Source: Plicaturopsis crispa FD-325 SS-3
Taxonomy: Eukaryota > Basidiomycota > Agaricomycetes > Amylocorticiales > Amylocorticiaceae
Length of the DNA: 64,000 bases
Direction of reading: 5' to 3'
NCBI GenBank assembly: GCA_000827205.1
Contig: KN832572.1
Location: forward strand, 62,001-126,000
This document shows, one piece after another, positions 9,871-21,309 of the stretch; the stretch's first letter is position 1, and each line of letters starts with the position of its first letter. The notes under the pieces are model-generated. The model did not search any database and was not told where the DNA came from. It saw only the letters and a program-made list of their open reading frames with translations. The position numbers and the translations under genes were made by a program.

Positions 9871-9931
9871 TGGACGCAGTGAACATATATGTTTTGTGAT
9901 TGCATAGAAAGGGGTGGCGGATACAGCATAA

Positions 9932-10665
9932 CTAATCCTCCGAGAACAGGAACTCCTCAGCCTCCTCCACGGTGCGCGCATATAGCATCTCAGCGGGCGT
10001 GCCTCGGGCGTGGTGATCACGCAGAATCTCAAGGGCTTTAGGGCTGGGTGGTGCGTAAGAAGGGTGGCTCTACCCACAGGTGGATAGACGTACCGCGTGG
10101 TGCACACAATGCGCTGCGTGTCCCCTGCCCGGACGGCGAAGAATTGAAACTCGGCGGGGATAGGTGCGGGAGTGTTTGCCGGGGTGTTCAGCTCCATCCG
10201 CGCAAGAACCTCGGCAATGGCATCGCGCGCCTCCCGCTGGGGGTCTAGGAGGGAAGAAAGCGGCGAAGGCGGATGGCGGGAGGGTGTTACAGGGCCTGGT
10301 TGAGCAGGTGGGGTTCGAGGGGGTGTCGCGGGTGTGGAGGGACGCTGAGAGCGCGCAGGAGGGTCGGCGAGGGTAGAGGGACGCGGGTGAGAATGGTTGG
10401 CACGGCAAAAGTCAGCCCACGCCCGACGAGCGTCGTCTTCTGACGGGAACTTGGACTGGCCAGCCATAGGGATGCCTTGGCTAGCGGACTCTGCACCATT
10501 CACCCTAGGGGAAATGGATAAGCGCGGGGGGAGATGGATAGGGTAGAAGGCGTACCAGGCCCTGTAAATTCCCGCACGATGTCCCCGGGTGACCACATAC
10601 CAGCGATTGCGCCCATCCGTCTGAGGGTAGAGCGTTGGAGTGCAGGTGTATTGCTCGGTCTCCAT
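9932..10665 (-). CDS. Protein with two RNase H1 N-terminal/viroplasmin-like hybrid-binding units
   Basis: Exons on the minus strand are 10665-10556, 10504-10094 and 10043-9932 (introns 51 and 50 nt), giving 210 aa. Residues about 20-75 show WYVVTRGHRAGIYRAW and then FPSEDDARRAWADF, the pattern of the small domain that binds RNA:DNA hybrids in RNase H1 and occurs in caulimovirus viroplasmin. The C-terminus has a second, weaker copy: FFAVRAGDTQRIVCTTR followed by TVEEAEEFLF. A Pro/Ser/Thr-rich linker joins them. No RNase H catalytic domain is present, so it should bind rather than cut. It shares a 198-bp divergent promoter with the next gene. A role in handling hybrids at the transposon or at modified DNA is speculation. 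Confidence 0.7.
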
Positions 10666-10863
10666 CGGTTGAGTTGAGCGCAGGGGAGGGAGGCGTGATG
10701 GAGGTTGAAGTTGAACACTGTGGCTGTGGTTACAAAGTCCGCAATTTTTGCTTGCCACCGTCATCCCGCGTCGCGTCACACCGTACACGGCGAACGACCT
10801 ACTCATCCTCACGCTTTATTCGTCAATCCTAGGCCTTATTCACCCCTCACGCTCGCGGAAGCC
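10666..10863. promoter_or_regulatory. Bidirectional promoter between the hybrid-binding gene and the large Pro-rich gene
   Basis: A 198-bp gap between two divergent start codons. It holds the CG-rich cgtcgcgtcacaccgtacac and an AT-rich ctttattcg stretch near 10811-10820. No clear TATA box. The two genes are probably transcribed from a shared region. Confidence 0.45.
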
Positions 10864-13800
10864 ATGTCGGATGACGAAGACGCCGCATCCGTGCATGAGG
10901 ATATGAATGGCAGCGCGCCATCTTCATCCCGCAAGCCTGGGAACCAGGGCAATTTTCACGGGGAGGAGCTTGCGCTTTTGCAGTCACACCTGCCTGCCTT
11001 CCTGGATGCCAACAGCGTCAAGAAGGTCAAGGACTTCTGGCCCACCGTCTTATCCCATTTCTGGCGAGCCTTCGGCATGCCAGACAACGAGACCGTTGTC
11101 AGGGTCACTCCTGCCAAAAGTAACAAGGACGAGGACGGGGCGACCGCACGGGACGGCAATGGCAGAGCGGGGAGAAAGAAGAGAGTGAGGGTGACAAAGG
11201 AAAAGCAGTGGACCGCTAAGGACGTACAGATCGAGGTATGTGCCGTCTAGCACCTACACCGGCTCTGCATCTGACGCCTCTTTGAAGCAAATCAAAAACT
11301 GGTATAACTATAGGCGCCATAACACGTCCCATGCGCGCAAAAACCCGTTTGCACACTGGCTTCGTGGCTTACGCAAGGGCCCCCGCACCGCACCCCATCG
11401 GCAATTTGACTACCAGTACTACATGACGCGCGACGGGCACCGCGAACGGATTGCAGAGGTGTTTGAGGAGACCTGGGACTCCGTCAATGGAAGGCCCGAG
11501 GACGCGCTGGGCTTCCGATGCGACATAGCGCGCAGGCTCCTCAAGGCGGAGCCCGAGGAGGTCCAGGTAGAAATTCGCGAGACTGTGAACAGGGCTCACG
11601 AGGATGCGGTGAAGCGATGGGAGGACACACCGGAGGCGTTTGCGGAGGATCTAACGGACCCCACCGAGATTCGCGAGTACGTGGGTATTGCTCGCGTACG
11701 CTGATGCAGGCTAACCGTTAATTTTTATTTACAGGGCGCGACTTCGGTTGGCAACGGTGGTGCAGCCTTTACTGAACGGAATTCGCGCTCATACAAAGTT
11801 AAATCTTACTTTGCTTGCGGGATCCCCGCCGGACGAGGCCGACGAAGAGTTCTTCATCACCAGGTTGGTTTCTCTACGCAGTCTATCGGGCTCGAATACA
11901 TTATTTACCGCTGGCTTTGCGCAGTCTTCACTCAGGAACAACGCGTGGGGCAAACCCTCAGGACTTCACTCAGTGGAATCGCGTGCTGTACGACAAGCTC
12001 ATAATTGGGCTTTTTTCGCGATTTGTGAGAGACACTGCGGGTATGTATGCCTTTTTCTCCCTTAGTTGTGTTGTTGCTGAAGCGCTTTTAGAAAATCCCC
12101 TCGCCTGCCCCTTGGACGAGGACGAGGACCTGGAGCGTATGCTTCAGCAAACTGCCAGCCGCGGGTCGTCGCATAGCGGTTCGCGTGGGCAAACCCCGAT
12201 AGCGCCTGGTAGAGCCGCGCGCCAGGAGCAATCCAAGACGCCGCCGCCTTCCTCATCGCGGGCGTCGACCGCAAGAGCCGTGGCGCCTTTGCGCCCGTCT
12301 GGAGAGGGAGCAGCCGCGCCTTCGCAACCGTCGGGTAGAGGGGCCCCTTTGCAGCCGTCAACCGCGGCAACAGCGCCCTCTCGGCCCTCGATTGTACAGC
12401 GATTACCCTTGCGTGGGCCGACCCCGCCGCCGCCGCCGTCTCGGGAGCCAACCCCACCGCCGCCGCCATCTCGGGAGCACACCCCGCCGCCGCCCTCGCC
12501 GCCCTCTCGCGTCATTGGATCTCCGCTGCAGCAGGAGCTGGACCAGATGGGCGCGAGGGATAGGGATCGCCGCACGAGGGAGTTGAACCGGATGCAAATG
12601 CATATGTTCGTGCGGGAGAACAACCTGGCATTCCAGCGGAGGCTAATGAAGGAGCTCGACTTGGAGGCCGCTCGCGATGGCGTGGTGCAAAAAGGCCCGC
12701 GTACCCGCCCAAAGGCGCGGCCAGTGCGAAAAGAAATCGCGGAGAGCGGCCCAACCATTGAACCGCGCCGGTCTGCACGCCACCAAGGGCCATCTACGCA
12801 GCCATCCGCCGCCCCGCCTGCAGCGCTGCGCGCCGAAAGCGCAGGGCCGTCTGGCGCTGCGCCGCCTTCCACGGCGCCACCTTTGACCGCGCCGCCTTTG
12901 ACTGCGCCGCCTTCCACGGCGCCACCTTTGACCGCGCCGCCTTTGACTGCGCCGCCTTCCACGGCGCCACCTTTGACCGCGCCGCCTTTGACCGCGCCGC
13001 CCTCCACCGCGCCGCCCTCCACCGCGCCGCCTTTGACCGCGCCGCCTTCCACTGCGCCATCCTCCGCCACCGCGTCAACGCTTTTGCCGCCTGCCAAAGC
13101 GGCAGGCTCTTTAAGCGCTGCGCCGCGCTCTACCGGGCCGCATTCCACGGCGATACCTTCCGCGGCCCCGACGCCCTCAACCGCGGGGCCAGCGGGTCTC
13201 TCTGCGACGCTGCGCGCCCCTAGCCCTGCTGAGAATTCATCAGGAGCGGGGCCTGGCCCCAGCGATCATACATCGGCGCCTCCTAGGTTTTTGGAGGCGC
13301 CTGAGTGGATGAAATTGGCACGCGAGCTGCTCGACAACGCTGACTATGGGGAGCGGTGGTCGTCGTGCGTGGAGGATTGGGCTGCACTAGAGGAGGCATA
13401 CGGATACGCGTCACCGGTGAGTTCTGTGCCTCTGTTGGGGCGCGTATGTTCTAACGCATTTCATTTTTAGCTCGGCGGTCTTGGGCTTCATCGGCGCCCC
13501 CCTCATGTACAATGGTGGATACGCAGAGCGCGCCTCCCAGAGCGGTCGCTTCCTATCCTCGACCTTGACGAGTTCATCCGCGACTGGAAGGCCTGGTGGG
13601 GTTCGTGTAACCCCAACTGGCGGCAGCCCGAAGGGGCTGGGCTTCCCATGACGCAGAATGCAGAGGGGTCGTTGGAGGTCTTACGCAAACCCGGAAAAAA
13701 CGGGATTCTGAGCGTGCTCGCGGCTCTAAAATGGTGGCGGGACGCGGAGGGAGGGAACTCGTCTGAGTGGGCTGCGGCGGTGGACGACGTGTCCGGGGTT

Positions 13801-13943
13801 GTCGCGCGTCTGCTTGAGGAGGAGACAGGGTCGCGGTAGGTTTTTTTAATGGTCTTTGTATCCAATCTTGCTAACGAGTTCTCCGCAGTAAGCGCAAGGG
13901 CACAGACATCGCCTCTCCAGCCGCAAAAAAAACGCGCGTATAG
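10864..13943 (+). CDS. Large Pro-rich fungal protein with homeodomain-like motif
   Basis: Seven exons join in frame (10864-11235, 11288-11676, 11735-11863, 11925-12040, 12083-13416, 13471-13835, 13889-13943), giving 919 aa. The N-terminal part has LLQSHLPAFLDANSVKKVKD, then a basic run and VQIEQIKNWYNYRRHN, which looks like helix 3 of a homeodomain. Next comes SLHSGTTRGANPQDFTQWNR. The middle is low-complexity: PPPPPSREPT repeats and an LTAPP/STAPP tract. An Arg-rich helix (residues near MGARDRDRRTRELNRM) follows the first. The C-terminal domain has many Trp: VQWWIRRARLPER, DWKAWWGSCNPNWR, KPGKNGILSVLAALKWW. I recall abundant mushroom hypothetical proteins with this layout, often near KDZ elements, but know no function. 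A DNA-binding partner of the module is the likeliest reading. Confidence 0.75.
12864..13060 (+). repeat. Coding minisatellite encoding (L/S)TAPP repeats
   Basis: Fifteen-base units of the type ccgcctttgaccgcg/ccttccacggcg repeat in frame inside the large Pro-rich gene and encode LTAPP or STAPP. Larger 45-bp blocks (two LTAPP and one STAPP) repeat nearly exactly. The array should vary in length between strains. Confidence 0.8.
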
Positions 13944-14820
13944 GGTCTCCAACGCATATCAAGCACACTGGGGGGCGTAATCTGCACAGAGCTGGCCACT
14001 GGACTCGTATATAAAAACTTTTTGTCTTTAATCACAACTATTACATGCATTTAGACTGGTGAATGACGCCCGGTGGTGTGAGCTTTGAAGAAGAAAGAGT
14101 GTTATTGACTTAGGCTTAAAAATCTCAAGTTCATTTAGGGGTTAATTCTACAAAAGCAGGCAGGGGAGGGAGCACAGAAAAGGTCTAAGTGCATTCAGGG
14201 GCTAAGTGGGCAAAAGGGGACAGCCGAGGCATGGGGAAAAAGTGAAAAAACGCAATTTAGGGGCTATATAGCTGTTTTCGGAAGCCAGAAATCGCGCCAG
14301 GGTTTGGTTTTGAGAATTTAGAAGTCCGACAGCAAGCCGCGCTGAGCCGCGCGGGCAGATCGGATCGGTATTACAAACATTTGGTCATTAGCGTTCCTTT
14401 GCATCAAGTCCAATGGCACATTCCCTGATCCTTTGCAATTATTCTACAGCAATGGCTGCCAAATTCAACTCCGCTTACCGTAGCCGCGCAGTGCGCACAA
14501 GCCAATTTTTTTCACAAGTCCCTCGTCCAGTCCCTCGTTGAGACTCGATGCATTCTCTCCAACCCGTGTCTTCTCTGTGCGCTGACATTCTGGCTGATGC
14601 ATGATGCCTGGCGTTGACTTCGCGGTTCACTCGACAGTGAATCAGCATGTTTCGAACTTCGCGCGACATGCGCAACACGGCGCGGTTCTCCTTGGGCATA
14701 ATGCTCTGATTTCCGGATGGACGGGCCTGCGTGTACAACGGCACAAGACATTTATATTCGGATTTTGACAACGATTCCCGAGCGCCAACCTCGGAGCACA
14801 AACATGACGCATGCTGGTGT
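13944..14820. other. Spacer without recognisable gene
   Basis: Nearly 0.9 kb with no convincing coding region. At 14110-14270 there are three loose copies of a ttcaggggctaagt-like motif. A short open frame of 29 codons starts at 14452 but has no support. Confidence 0.4.
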
Positions 14821-15061
14821 GCGCGACTGAGTGCAATCTCGCTTCATGATGGCGCAGAAGGGTGCTCAACTATCACGGTGCGTCTGCAGCGACGCCGCCG
14901 TGTATAACTCACAAACTTGTTTCCACAGTCTTGTATGCGCGACGGGGTGCCAGTCTCGCTTCATGGTGACGCGGAAGAACGCTCAACTTTCCCGGTGAGT
15001 CTGTAGCGATGATCATGTAGCGACGCCGCCATGTAACTCACCAAGTCGTTTCCGCAGTCTC
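14821..15061 (+). repeat. Tandem duplication with exon/intron-like structure
   Basis: Two copies (14821-14936 and 14937-15061) begin with gcgcgac..ggtgc..tctcgcttcatg. Each contains a donor-like cggtgcgt/cggtgagt and ends with an acceptor-like tttccacag/tttccgcag. Spliced at those sites, a frame from ATG near 14846 gives a peptide of roughly 65 residues. Whether it is a gene is unknown. Confidence 0.5.
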
Positions 15062-16476
15062 GCGTCCACTCGTGCACCCGTTTTCGCAGCGCTCACACCC
15101 ACCTGCCGCTCCCGCTGCCGTTAGGTGGAACTCCGACCCACCCGTGTTGACGCAATCTCCGCCTACGCACAGGGCGCGACACATTCCCAAAGTCGGTACA
15201 GCTGGACGGGCTGCGCGACGACAAGCGCCAGCGGTGGAGAGCGACTCGGTGCAGGTGCTCTGGAGCGTCACCGTTTATGAACATCTCTATATGTAGCACT
15301 ACCTGTATTTTGTACCATACCCCAATAACATGCATTTCTTCTTTCTTCCTACTGCTACGAAGCAAAAAAATGAATTTACCCCAAATACGGAATGCATCTG
15401 ACTGCTTGTACGTCGTCTGAAACACATCTTGTAAGTGTCCCATAAGACTGATGTTGTATGGAACTCGTCTGGAACTCGTCTGGCAGCCGTCTGATCCAAA
15501 AGTGGATCTGCATGGCCAGACGGCTTTGTCTTAGCGTCTTAGGCTTCTTAAACGTCTGACACGCTCTTATAAGACGCGTCCAGACAATTGGACTTTTGCT
15601 GATGTGGTGAGCGTTCCGGTGTACCCTCGTGCGCTGCTCGCACATCGTTTGTCCGGACCATGACATGATCTGCATGTAAGCCATCACCTACGTTGTCGAT
15701 GTCCTTGCGCATTTACCGTATTCTCATTCCCAAATATAAGACAGTGCAGTAACTTGGTAGCAACCGTTGCTTCAACGCAAAGATGAGATACCAAATAGCC
15801 AGGCACAACAGCTATTTAGGCTCAGGGCCTTTCTGACCCGCCAGGGACACATCCGAATCGCAGCGGCATCTCTTCGGAAAATCAAGACGGCGCCTTGTGC
15901 GACGCCTGTAGCTGGGCAGCCTGGCAGAGGGGCCACAACGAATAGCTGGCTGGCTGTCCGTGCTGCGGACTGCAAGCTCAGAGTTGCCGTGGGTACCGTC
16001 CGCTGCATTCGCCGCTACCGAGTTGTAAGCTCACGATAGACAGGCACGTATCAATATAGATCCGTTATTCGGACGGAACGCGGGCGGACACTTGTGCCAA
16101 AATTGGACTCCGCGACTGTCCAAACGCGATGCCGAACGCAGCCGATTCGAGGAAATGCACGCTATTGCACGCTGATGGCTACGCCGCCACGGTGGGATGT
16201 AAGGGCCGCCATGGCCCATGGCCGATCCCAGAATCAGATTCCCATAAGTACTTAAGTGCTTGTCCATGCGTTGATTTTGCCTCTCATTCCCATTTTCTCC
16301 TCTGCTCGGCTTGCCTTGTCTTTTGCCTGCGCCTAGTGCGACTACCAACGCCCGACCTGGTGTCGTTTCTGTCCGGTCTTGTTTCCCTACCCCAAGCTCC
16401 CGTAGCACCTCTTTCATTGTAACGTTCTTTCGTCGACCCTCTTTTATATCTTCAACCCCCCAAGTCCGACCCCGAA
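15062..16476. other. Spacer without recognisable gene
   Basis: About 1.4 kb. A small hairpin with arms agccgtctg/cagacggct lies at about 15484-15527, beside repeated aactcgtctgg. Short open frames exist on both strands, but none resembles a family I know. The last 200 bases, pyrimidine-rich with cttttatatc near 16440, are probably the promoter and leader of the next gene. Confidence 0.4.
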
Positions 16477-18489
16477 ATGTTCCATAAGGCACTCCTCGTC
16501 GCTCTCGTCTCCCTCTCCCTCTCTGCGTTCAGTGCTCAGGCCGCGCCTGCCCAAGAGGAACTTCTTTGCTCGGTACGTCGAAACACAACAACACCTTCCT
16601 TTTCCGGAACAACACTGACCTTCGCGTTTATTGCAGACTGTTCAAATTAAGACGGTCACTGCTACTGCTACGGTTACCGTATCAGCTGCTGCTGCTGCGA
16701 ACACGTCTGCCAAGGGCTCTGGAAGCGCATCGAGCTCAAGCAAATCCGGCGGAGGCAAATCTGGCAACAACGCTGCTGCTGCGAGCTCTAGTGCCGTATC
16801 GAAAGGCTCCTCAACTACCGCAGCTGCTGCGGGTGCTGTAAGCTTGATTTACTGGAGGTTTTGTTCTGTTCTCATTTAAATTGTTTTCCAGTCCGCCAGT
16901 GCGAGCAAAGGCTCTGCAAGTTCAGGAAAAGGCTCTTCCGGTGCAGGGAAAGGCTCTTCCAGCGCAGGGAAAGGCTCCAACAACGCAGGGTCTGGAGCCG
17001 CAGGATCTTCCACCACTGCCTCGGCTGCAGCTGCTGTATGTACTCCACTTGACACCTCTCAAACCCAAGATACATTCTAAGTTGTTTGTAGGCTTCCAGC
17101 GCAGCTGGATCAGGCGCCGCTGCCACTGGCGGAAACGCTGACATCCAGAGTTCCTTGAGTACGTGCCAGCATTCGGTGTGCCTGCTCCCAGTCTAATCTC
17201 GCTCGAATCACAGCGCTCGACCCCTCTGTCATCAACAAGGGCTTTGCGCAGGATGGTCAGGCTACACCTTCAGAAGGTCAAGTTGCATCGTTGACCTCGA
17301 CCAACAACTTTATCAACTTGTAAGTCGTTATCTGTGCAGGGTAGACACGCTAGATCTAATCGACTTGGCTTCTCGCTATAGCTGCGCGACGACCAAACAG
17401 CCCCTCACCAACGGACAGCAGATAACTGGCGGATCGTGCAACCAGAACCCCATGGGTTCCATTCCTTCGACCTCGAACATGCCGACGGCCAAGTTCTCCA
17501 ACCCCCAGAACTTTGCCACCCTCCAGGCCAACACGCCGTTCACCATCGCGATGAACATCCAGGGCATGGAGACGGGCAACTTCGTCAACGCAGCGACGAA
17601 CTTCTTCGCGGCACCCCAGCAGCTTAACGCACAGGGCCAGATCATCGGCCACACCCACGTTGTAGTGCAGCCGATCGCCTCGCTCACGGACCCCACTCCT
17701 CCCGACGCCACGAAGTTCGTGTTCTTCAAGGGCCTGAATGCTGCCGCCGTCAATGGCCAGCTCACCGCGGACGTCACTAGCGGTCTCGCAGCGGGTGTAT
17801 ACAGGCTGTCCACGCTCAACACGGCGGCTAACCATCAGATGGTTGCGCTTCCCGTTGCCCAGCATGGCGCTAGCGACGACACCATCTACGTACGGTGTCT
17901 CCTGGCACATCTGTAGCGTACGTTACTCACTCGTCTCTCTTTGTAGTTCACCGTAACCGATAGCGGCGCTGCTGCTGCCAACTCCACCGCCCCCGCCGCC
18001 AACGCCACTGCACCTGCCGTCTCCGCAGCTGTCAACGCGACCGCATCTGCCACGGGCAAGGCCGCGGCCTCTGCCTCCGTCTCCGTATCTGTGGCCGCCA
18101 ACGCCACGGCCTCTGCTACCGGCAAAGCCGCGTCGTCTGCTGCTGCTGCTACCTCCGTCGCCTCCGCCGCCGCTTCGGGCAAGGGCAAAGGTGCCGCATC
18201 GGCGTCCGCGTCCGTCTCTGCGTCCGCGTCCGCGACTGCTTCCGTGTCGGCATCTGCTGCCAAGGACACCAAGGCTGCGTCAGCGACCGCGACCGCGTCT
18301 GTGTCTGCCGCTGCCGTTGCAAAGGGTGCATCCGATGCGAAGACCAGCGCAGCCGCAAGCGCCGTCACCTCCGCCGCTGCGTCCAAAGCGTCGGAATCCT
18401 CGACAGCGTCGTCGGCTGCAGCGACGGAGTTGGCGGCCGCGAAGACCGGAAAGTCCCGCCGCCTTATGCGCCGCAGACGAAACCTCTGA
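16477..18489 (+). CDS. Secreted Ala/Ser-rich protein of a conserved basidiomycete family
   Basis: The signal peptide MFHKALLVALVSLSLSAFSA is followed by an Ala/Ser/Gly-rich N-terminal region, coded by several small exons (16477-16572, 16637-16837, 16892-17035, 17092 to about 17158). A conserved core follows with DPSVINKGFAQDGQATPSEG, FINFCATTKQPLTNGQQITG and FTIAMNIQGMETGNFVNAAT, then GQIIGHTHVVVQPI and AANHQMVALPVAQHG. The C-terminal 170 residues are again Ala/Ser-rich and end in a basic KSRRLMRRRRNL. I recall the core from many mushroom proteins that databases oddly label ribosomal protein S17; nothing here resembles a ribosomal protein. It is likely an O-glycosylated extracellular or wall protein. 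No hydrophobic tail for a lipid anchor is present. Confidence 0.8.
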
Positions 18490-19150
18490 ACGCTGGGCGT
18501 GGTAAATAACCCTATTTATTCTGCACATCGACATCGTTTCTTGCATTACATTCTCGGTCCATGATATTCGGGTCGACAACCGTTTTCATTGCGTGCTTTT
18601 TCCTGGTTCTTTGGTTCTTTTGGGTTACTTAGATTTGGCTTTTGGTGTCCTGTTGTAGTTTTATACGCGCTTTCAATGAACGCCTTGACAAGGTTGCGGG
18701 CTTTCACGCTCACTCCTTATTATCATCATCGATCCTTGAATGAACTTAAACCACTTCTGACAAACTTCTGATGTATAGTATGTCAACGCCCAGAGCAAGG
18801 TGCACGCCGCACGGTATTACGAGCAGCTGCCACGCGTACCTGTGGCGTTCGCGACGGGCGCATGCATGCTACGATGGCATCTTGCCAAGTTGTCGAGCAG
18901 CAACTACGCTGATCTCTACGATATTTCCACACTGCACACCGGCAAATCCTCGTGGACTGGACAGCCAAACGCGACTAACACCGCTTCTGGAGCTGATTAT
19001 CATGCCGCTCAAGGGCGGGGTACGATGAGCCGTGCGCTTGGAAGCGTCTTGGGGGCACCTGGTCGATAGTATATATACAGCGCATGCGCACGGGCGTGCG
19101 CGTATACGACCTTTTCGCTCTTTTTTTCTCAACGCCGACTCTCCTTCGTT
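18490..19150. promoter_or_regulatory. Intergenic region and promoter of the first SurE-like gene
   Basis: About 0.66 kb without a gene. A TATA box, gtatatatac at about 19068-19077, sits about 75 bp before the start codon at 19151 and is followed by a pyrimidine-rich leader (gctctttttttctcaacg). Confidence 0.5.
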
Positions 19151-20369
19151 ATGTGGTGCCAGGTTGCTCTGCTCGCAGCTGTCTCTTCTCTTGCGCTTTC
19201 CGGGAGCGTCCAGGCGGCTGGCAAGACTAAGATTGTTGTGGGCGACGACGATGGGTGGGCGACGGCTCAGATGAGGACACAGTACAATGCGTTGAAATCT
19301 GCTGGTTATGATGTACGTGAACCCGTTTATCCTCATCATCCTGTAGAATCTGACCACTTATGTCTTCCATTCTTGTAGGTCATCGTGTCTGCTCCCGTGC
19401 GTTTTGAATAGCATATGTGCAGAAACTAAAGCACGGACTGAATGCGAGTACGCAGGCCTTGAACCAGTCTGGGAAAGGATCTCAGACGACCACCCCAACC
19501 GTCCTCGACCAGCCCTGCGAGTTTGATACGTGTCCCACAGGCTCTCCGGCTGTCGGATCCGACTCGAGTGACGGTACGTGTGCTGTTTTTGGTGTCGGTG
19601 TCGTTGACCGACCCTTTGTATAGATCACATAAACTATGTTAACGGGTTCCCGTGAGTCGTATACATGCTCTGGCGACCTTGAACCAAACGAAAGCTAACC
19701 GTCGTCAATGCAGCGTCGACGCCATTAAGTATGGCATTAATACCCTTGCCCCCAAATTATGGAGTGGCAGCAAGCCTGATTTTGTGCTGAGCGGACCCAA
19801 TATTGGCTCCAACCTCGGTGTAGTCACTCTTTTCTCCGGCACCTTGTAAGTAAAGAGTCATAATTTTGCGGACTTGATCTAATGCTTTACACAGTGGTGC
19901 CGCCACCGAGGCAGCCCTCGAGGGGATCCCATCCGCGGCCATCTCTGGCGCATCTGGCGCAGAGGTTTCGTTCACGACTGCTTCGAACAAGACGTTGGCG
20001 TCCACCCAGTCCGCCGACATCTACTCCCAGCTCACCCTCACCCTCTTCGACTCCCTGCTCAGCAGTTCCTCCATAGCCGACGGCATTCTCCCCAAGGGCG
20101 TCTCTCTCAACGTGAACTACCCGAAGATCGACGACTGCCCATCGGCCGATAAATTCAAGTGGGCGCTCACGCGGCTATACTGGAACCCGCTGTCTACCGA
20201 CGTGGAGCACTGCAACTCGACGCACCTTCCGGACGAGACCAGCATTCACTTCAGTGGTGACTGCTTCGCTAGCATCAGTGTGTTCAACGCGAGCACGAAG
20301 AGGGACGCGGATGCGGATGCACAGGGCGTAGTACTGAAGAAGCTGAACTCGCTGCTCACCTGTCCATAG
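19151..20369 (+). CDS. Secreted SurE-like acid phosphatase/nucleotidase 1
   Basis: Signal peptide (MWCQVALLAAVSSLALSGSV) followed by a SurE domain, a family of metal-dependent phosphatases acting on nucleoside monophosphates and other phosphate esters. Six exons: 19151-19312, 19379-19396, 19456-19573, 19624-19651, 19714-19845 and 19895-20369. The second is an 18-nt microexon coding VIVSAP. The metal loop reads VVGDDDGW; the usual family motif has Asn before the two Asp (TNDDG), so one position differs while both Asp stay. Further SurE landmarks are ALNQSGKGS, HINYVNGFPVDAIKYG, FVLSGPNIGSN and LPKGVSLNVNYP. Several NxT/S sites fit secretion. A paralogue lies at 31503-32868 on the other strand, and the two bracket the amine oxidases and a transcription factor. 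Confidence 0.85.
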
Positions 20370-20576
20370 TGAGGAGCTGCTATGAAGCTGTGCGACTCGA
20401 GCGGGGTAGCTGTATACCCATCGGTGAGAACAATACCATCGCCCCAGTTGTGTGTGAACTTTTGGGAGTCCTTGTGTGTTTTCGAGGTAATGTCGTAAAC
20501 AATTCAGGATTAAATCGGATTACAATCAGTCTGTGAGAGTTTACGTTCCCTCTATCGCTATCGCGTCTACTGATTT

Positions 20577-21309
20577 TTGGATCCTGTAGGTGTGCTATGC
20601 ATACTTGTCTTCGGATGTGAATCGTAATGCAGTGTGGTCCATTGACTGAATGCCTGTACTTCGCAGCGAATTCTTCCTCCAGAGTATGAGTCTAACGTGG
20701 CCGTCTGCCCGGAACATGCGCTGCTTATCGACCTCCAGCGATTGTCTAGACGACAATTGGACTCCTCATTGTGCACCGTAACTGACCTTCTACAGGTTTA
20801 TGTTTGCGCCTTCTATTCATCGCCACGCTTCTCCCTACAATGTTAAACCGAGGGGGAAGGGCGACGGAACCATCGTGACGAAATTAGTTCCATTCCTTCA
20901 CGGGTGGGGCAACGCTCGCGACTTATGGATGAGGCACGTAACGATCTACACTCCATGCCTTTCTGATGTTTCTATTCATGTTGACCGACGGTCAGGCTAT
21001 CGACTCATGAGTCCAAGACGAGCAGAACACCATGAGCTTGCTTTGTCCACCTGCCGATAGCTGCCGTCAACGAGGTCAACGCCACTGCACTCGTGCAAAC
21101 GTTTGTGCTGTACGGAGTTGGAGGTGTACCCGATTCTCGCAGGATCGCATTGTGCTACTCCAACATCCATGTCACTCTGCCTCTGCATCATGCCCACCCG
21201 GGCATAGCAGCATCCGCGTCGATCTGCGTTCTCCCGCATATGCCCCTCGATAGTTGGGCATATAAAGCGGGGGCCTCTGGCACTCGTAGTCCGTATTCCA
21301 TCGCCCACT
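20577..21309 (+). repeat. Duplicated upstream region, copy 1, with TATA box
   Basis: About 730 bp upstream of the first amine oxidase is homologous to 24206-24965 upstream of the second. Shared landmarks are tgctatgcat, tggggcaacgctcgcgactt/acggggcaacgcccacgact and catgatagctgccgtcaacg-type sequence near 21050/24690. A TATA box (tataaag, 21261-21267) is 43 bp before the ATG. The stretch 20370-20576 before it shows no gene. Confidence 0.7.

Noticed and set aside
12144-13148. A 334-codon minus-strand frame rich in Gly, Ala, Val and Lys
   Set aside because: It is the antisense of the Pro-rich repeat exon of the large gene, whose plus-strand exons join in frame.
16477-18489. Naming the Ala/Ser-rich protein as ribosomal protein S17
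   Set aside because: The name occurs in databases for this family, but the protein has a signal peptide and no ribosomal fold features.
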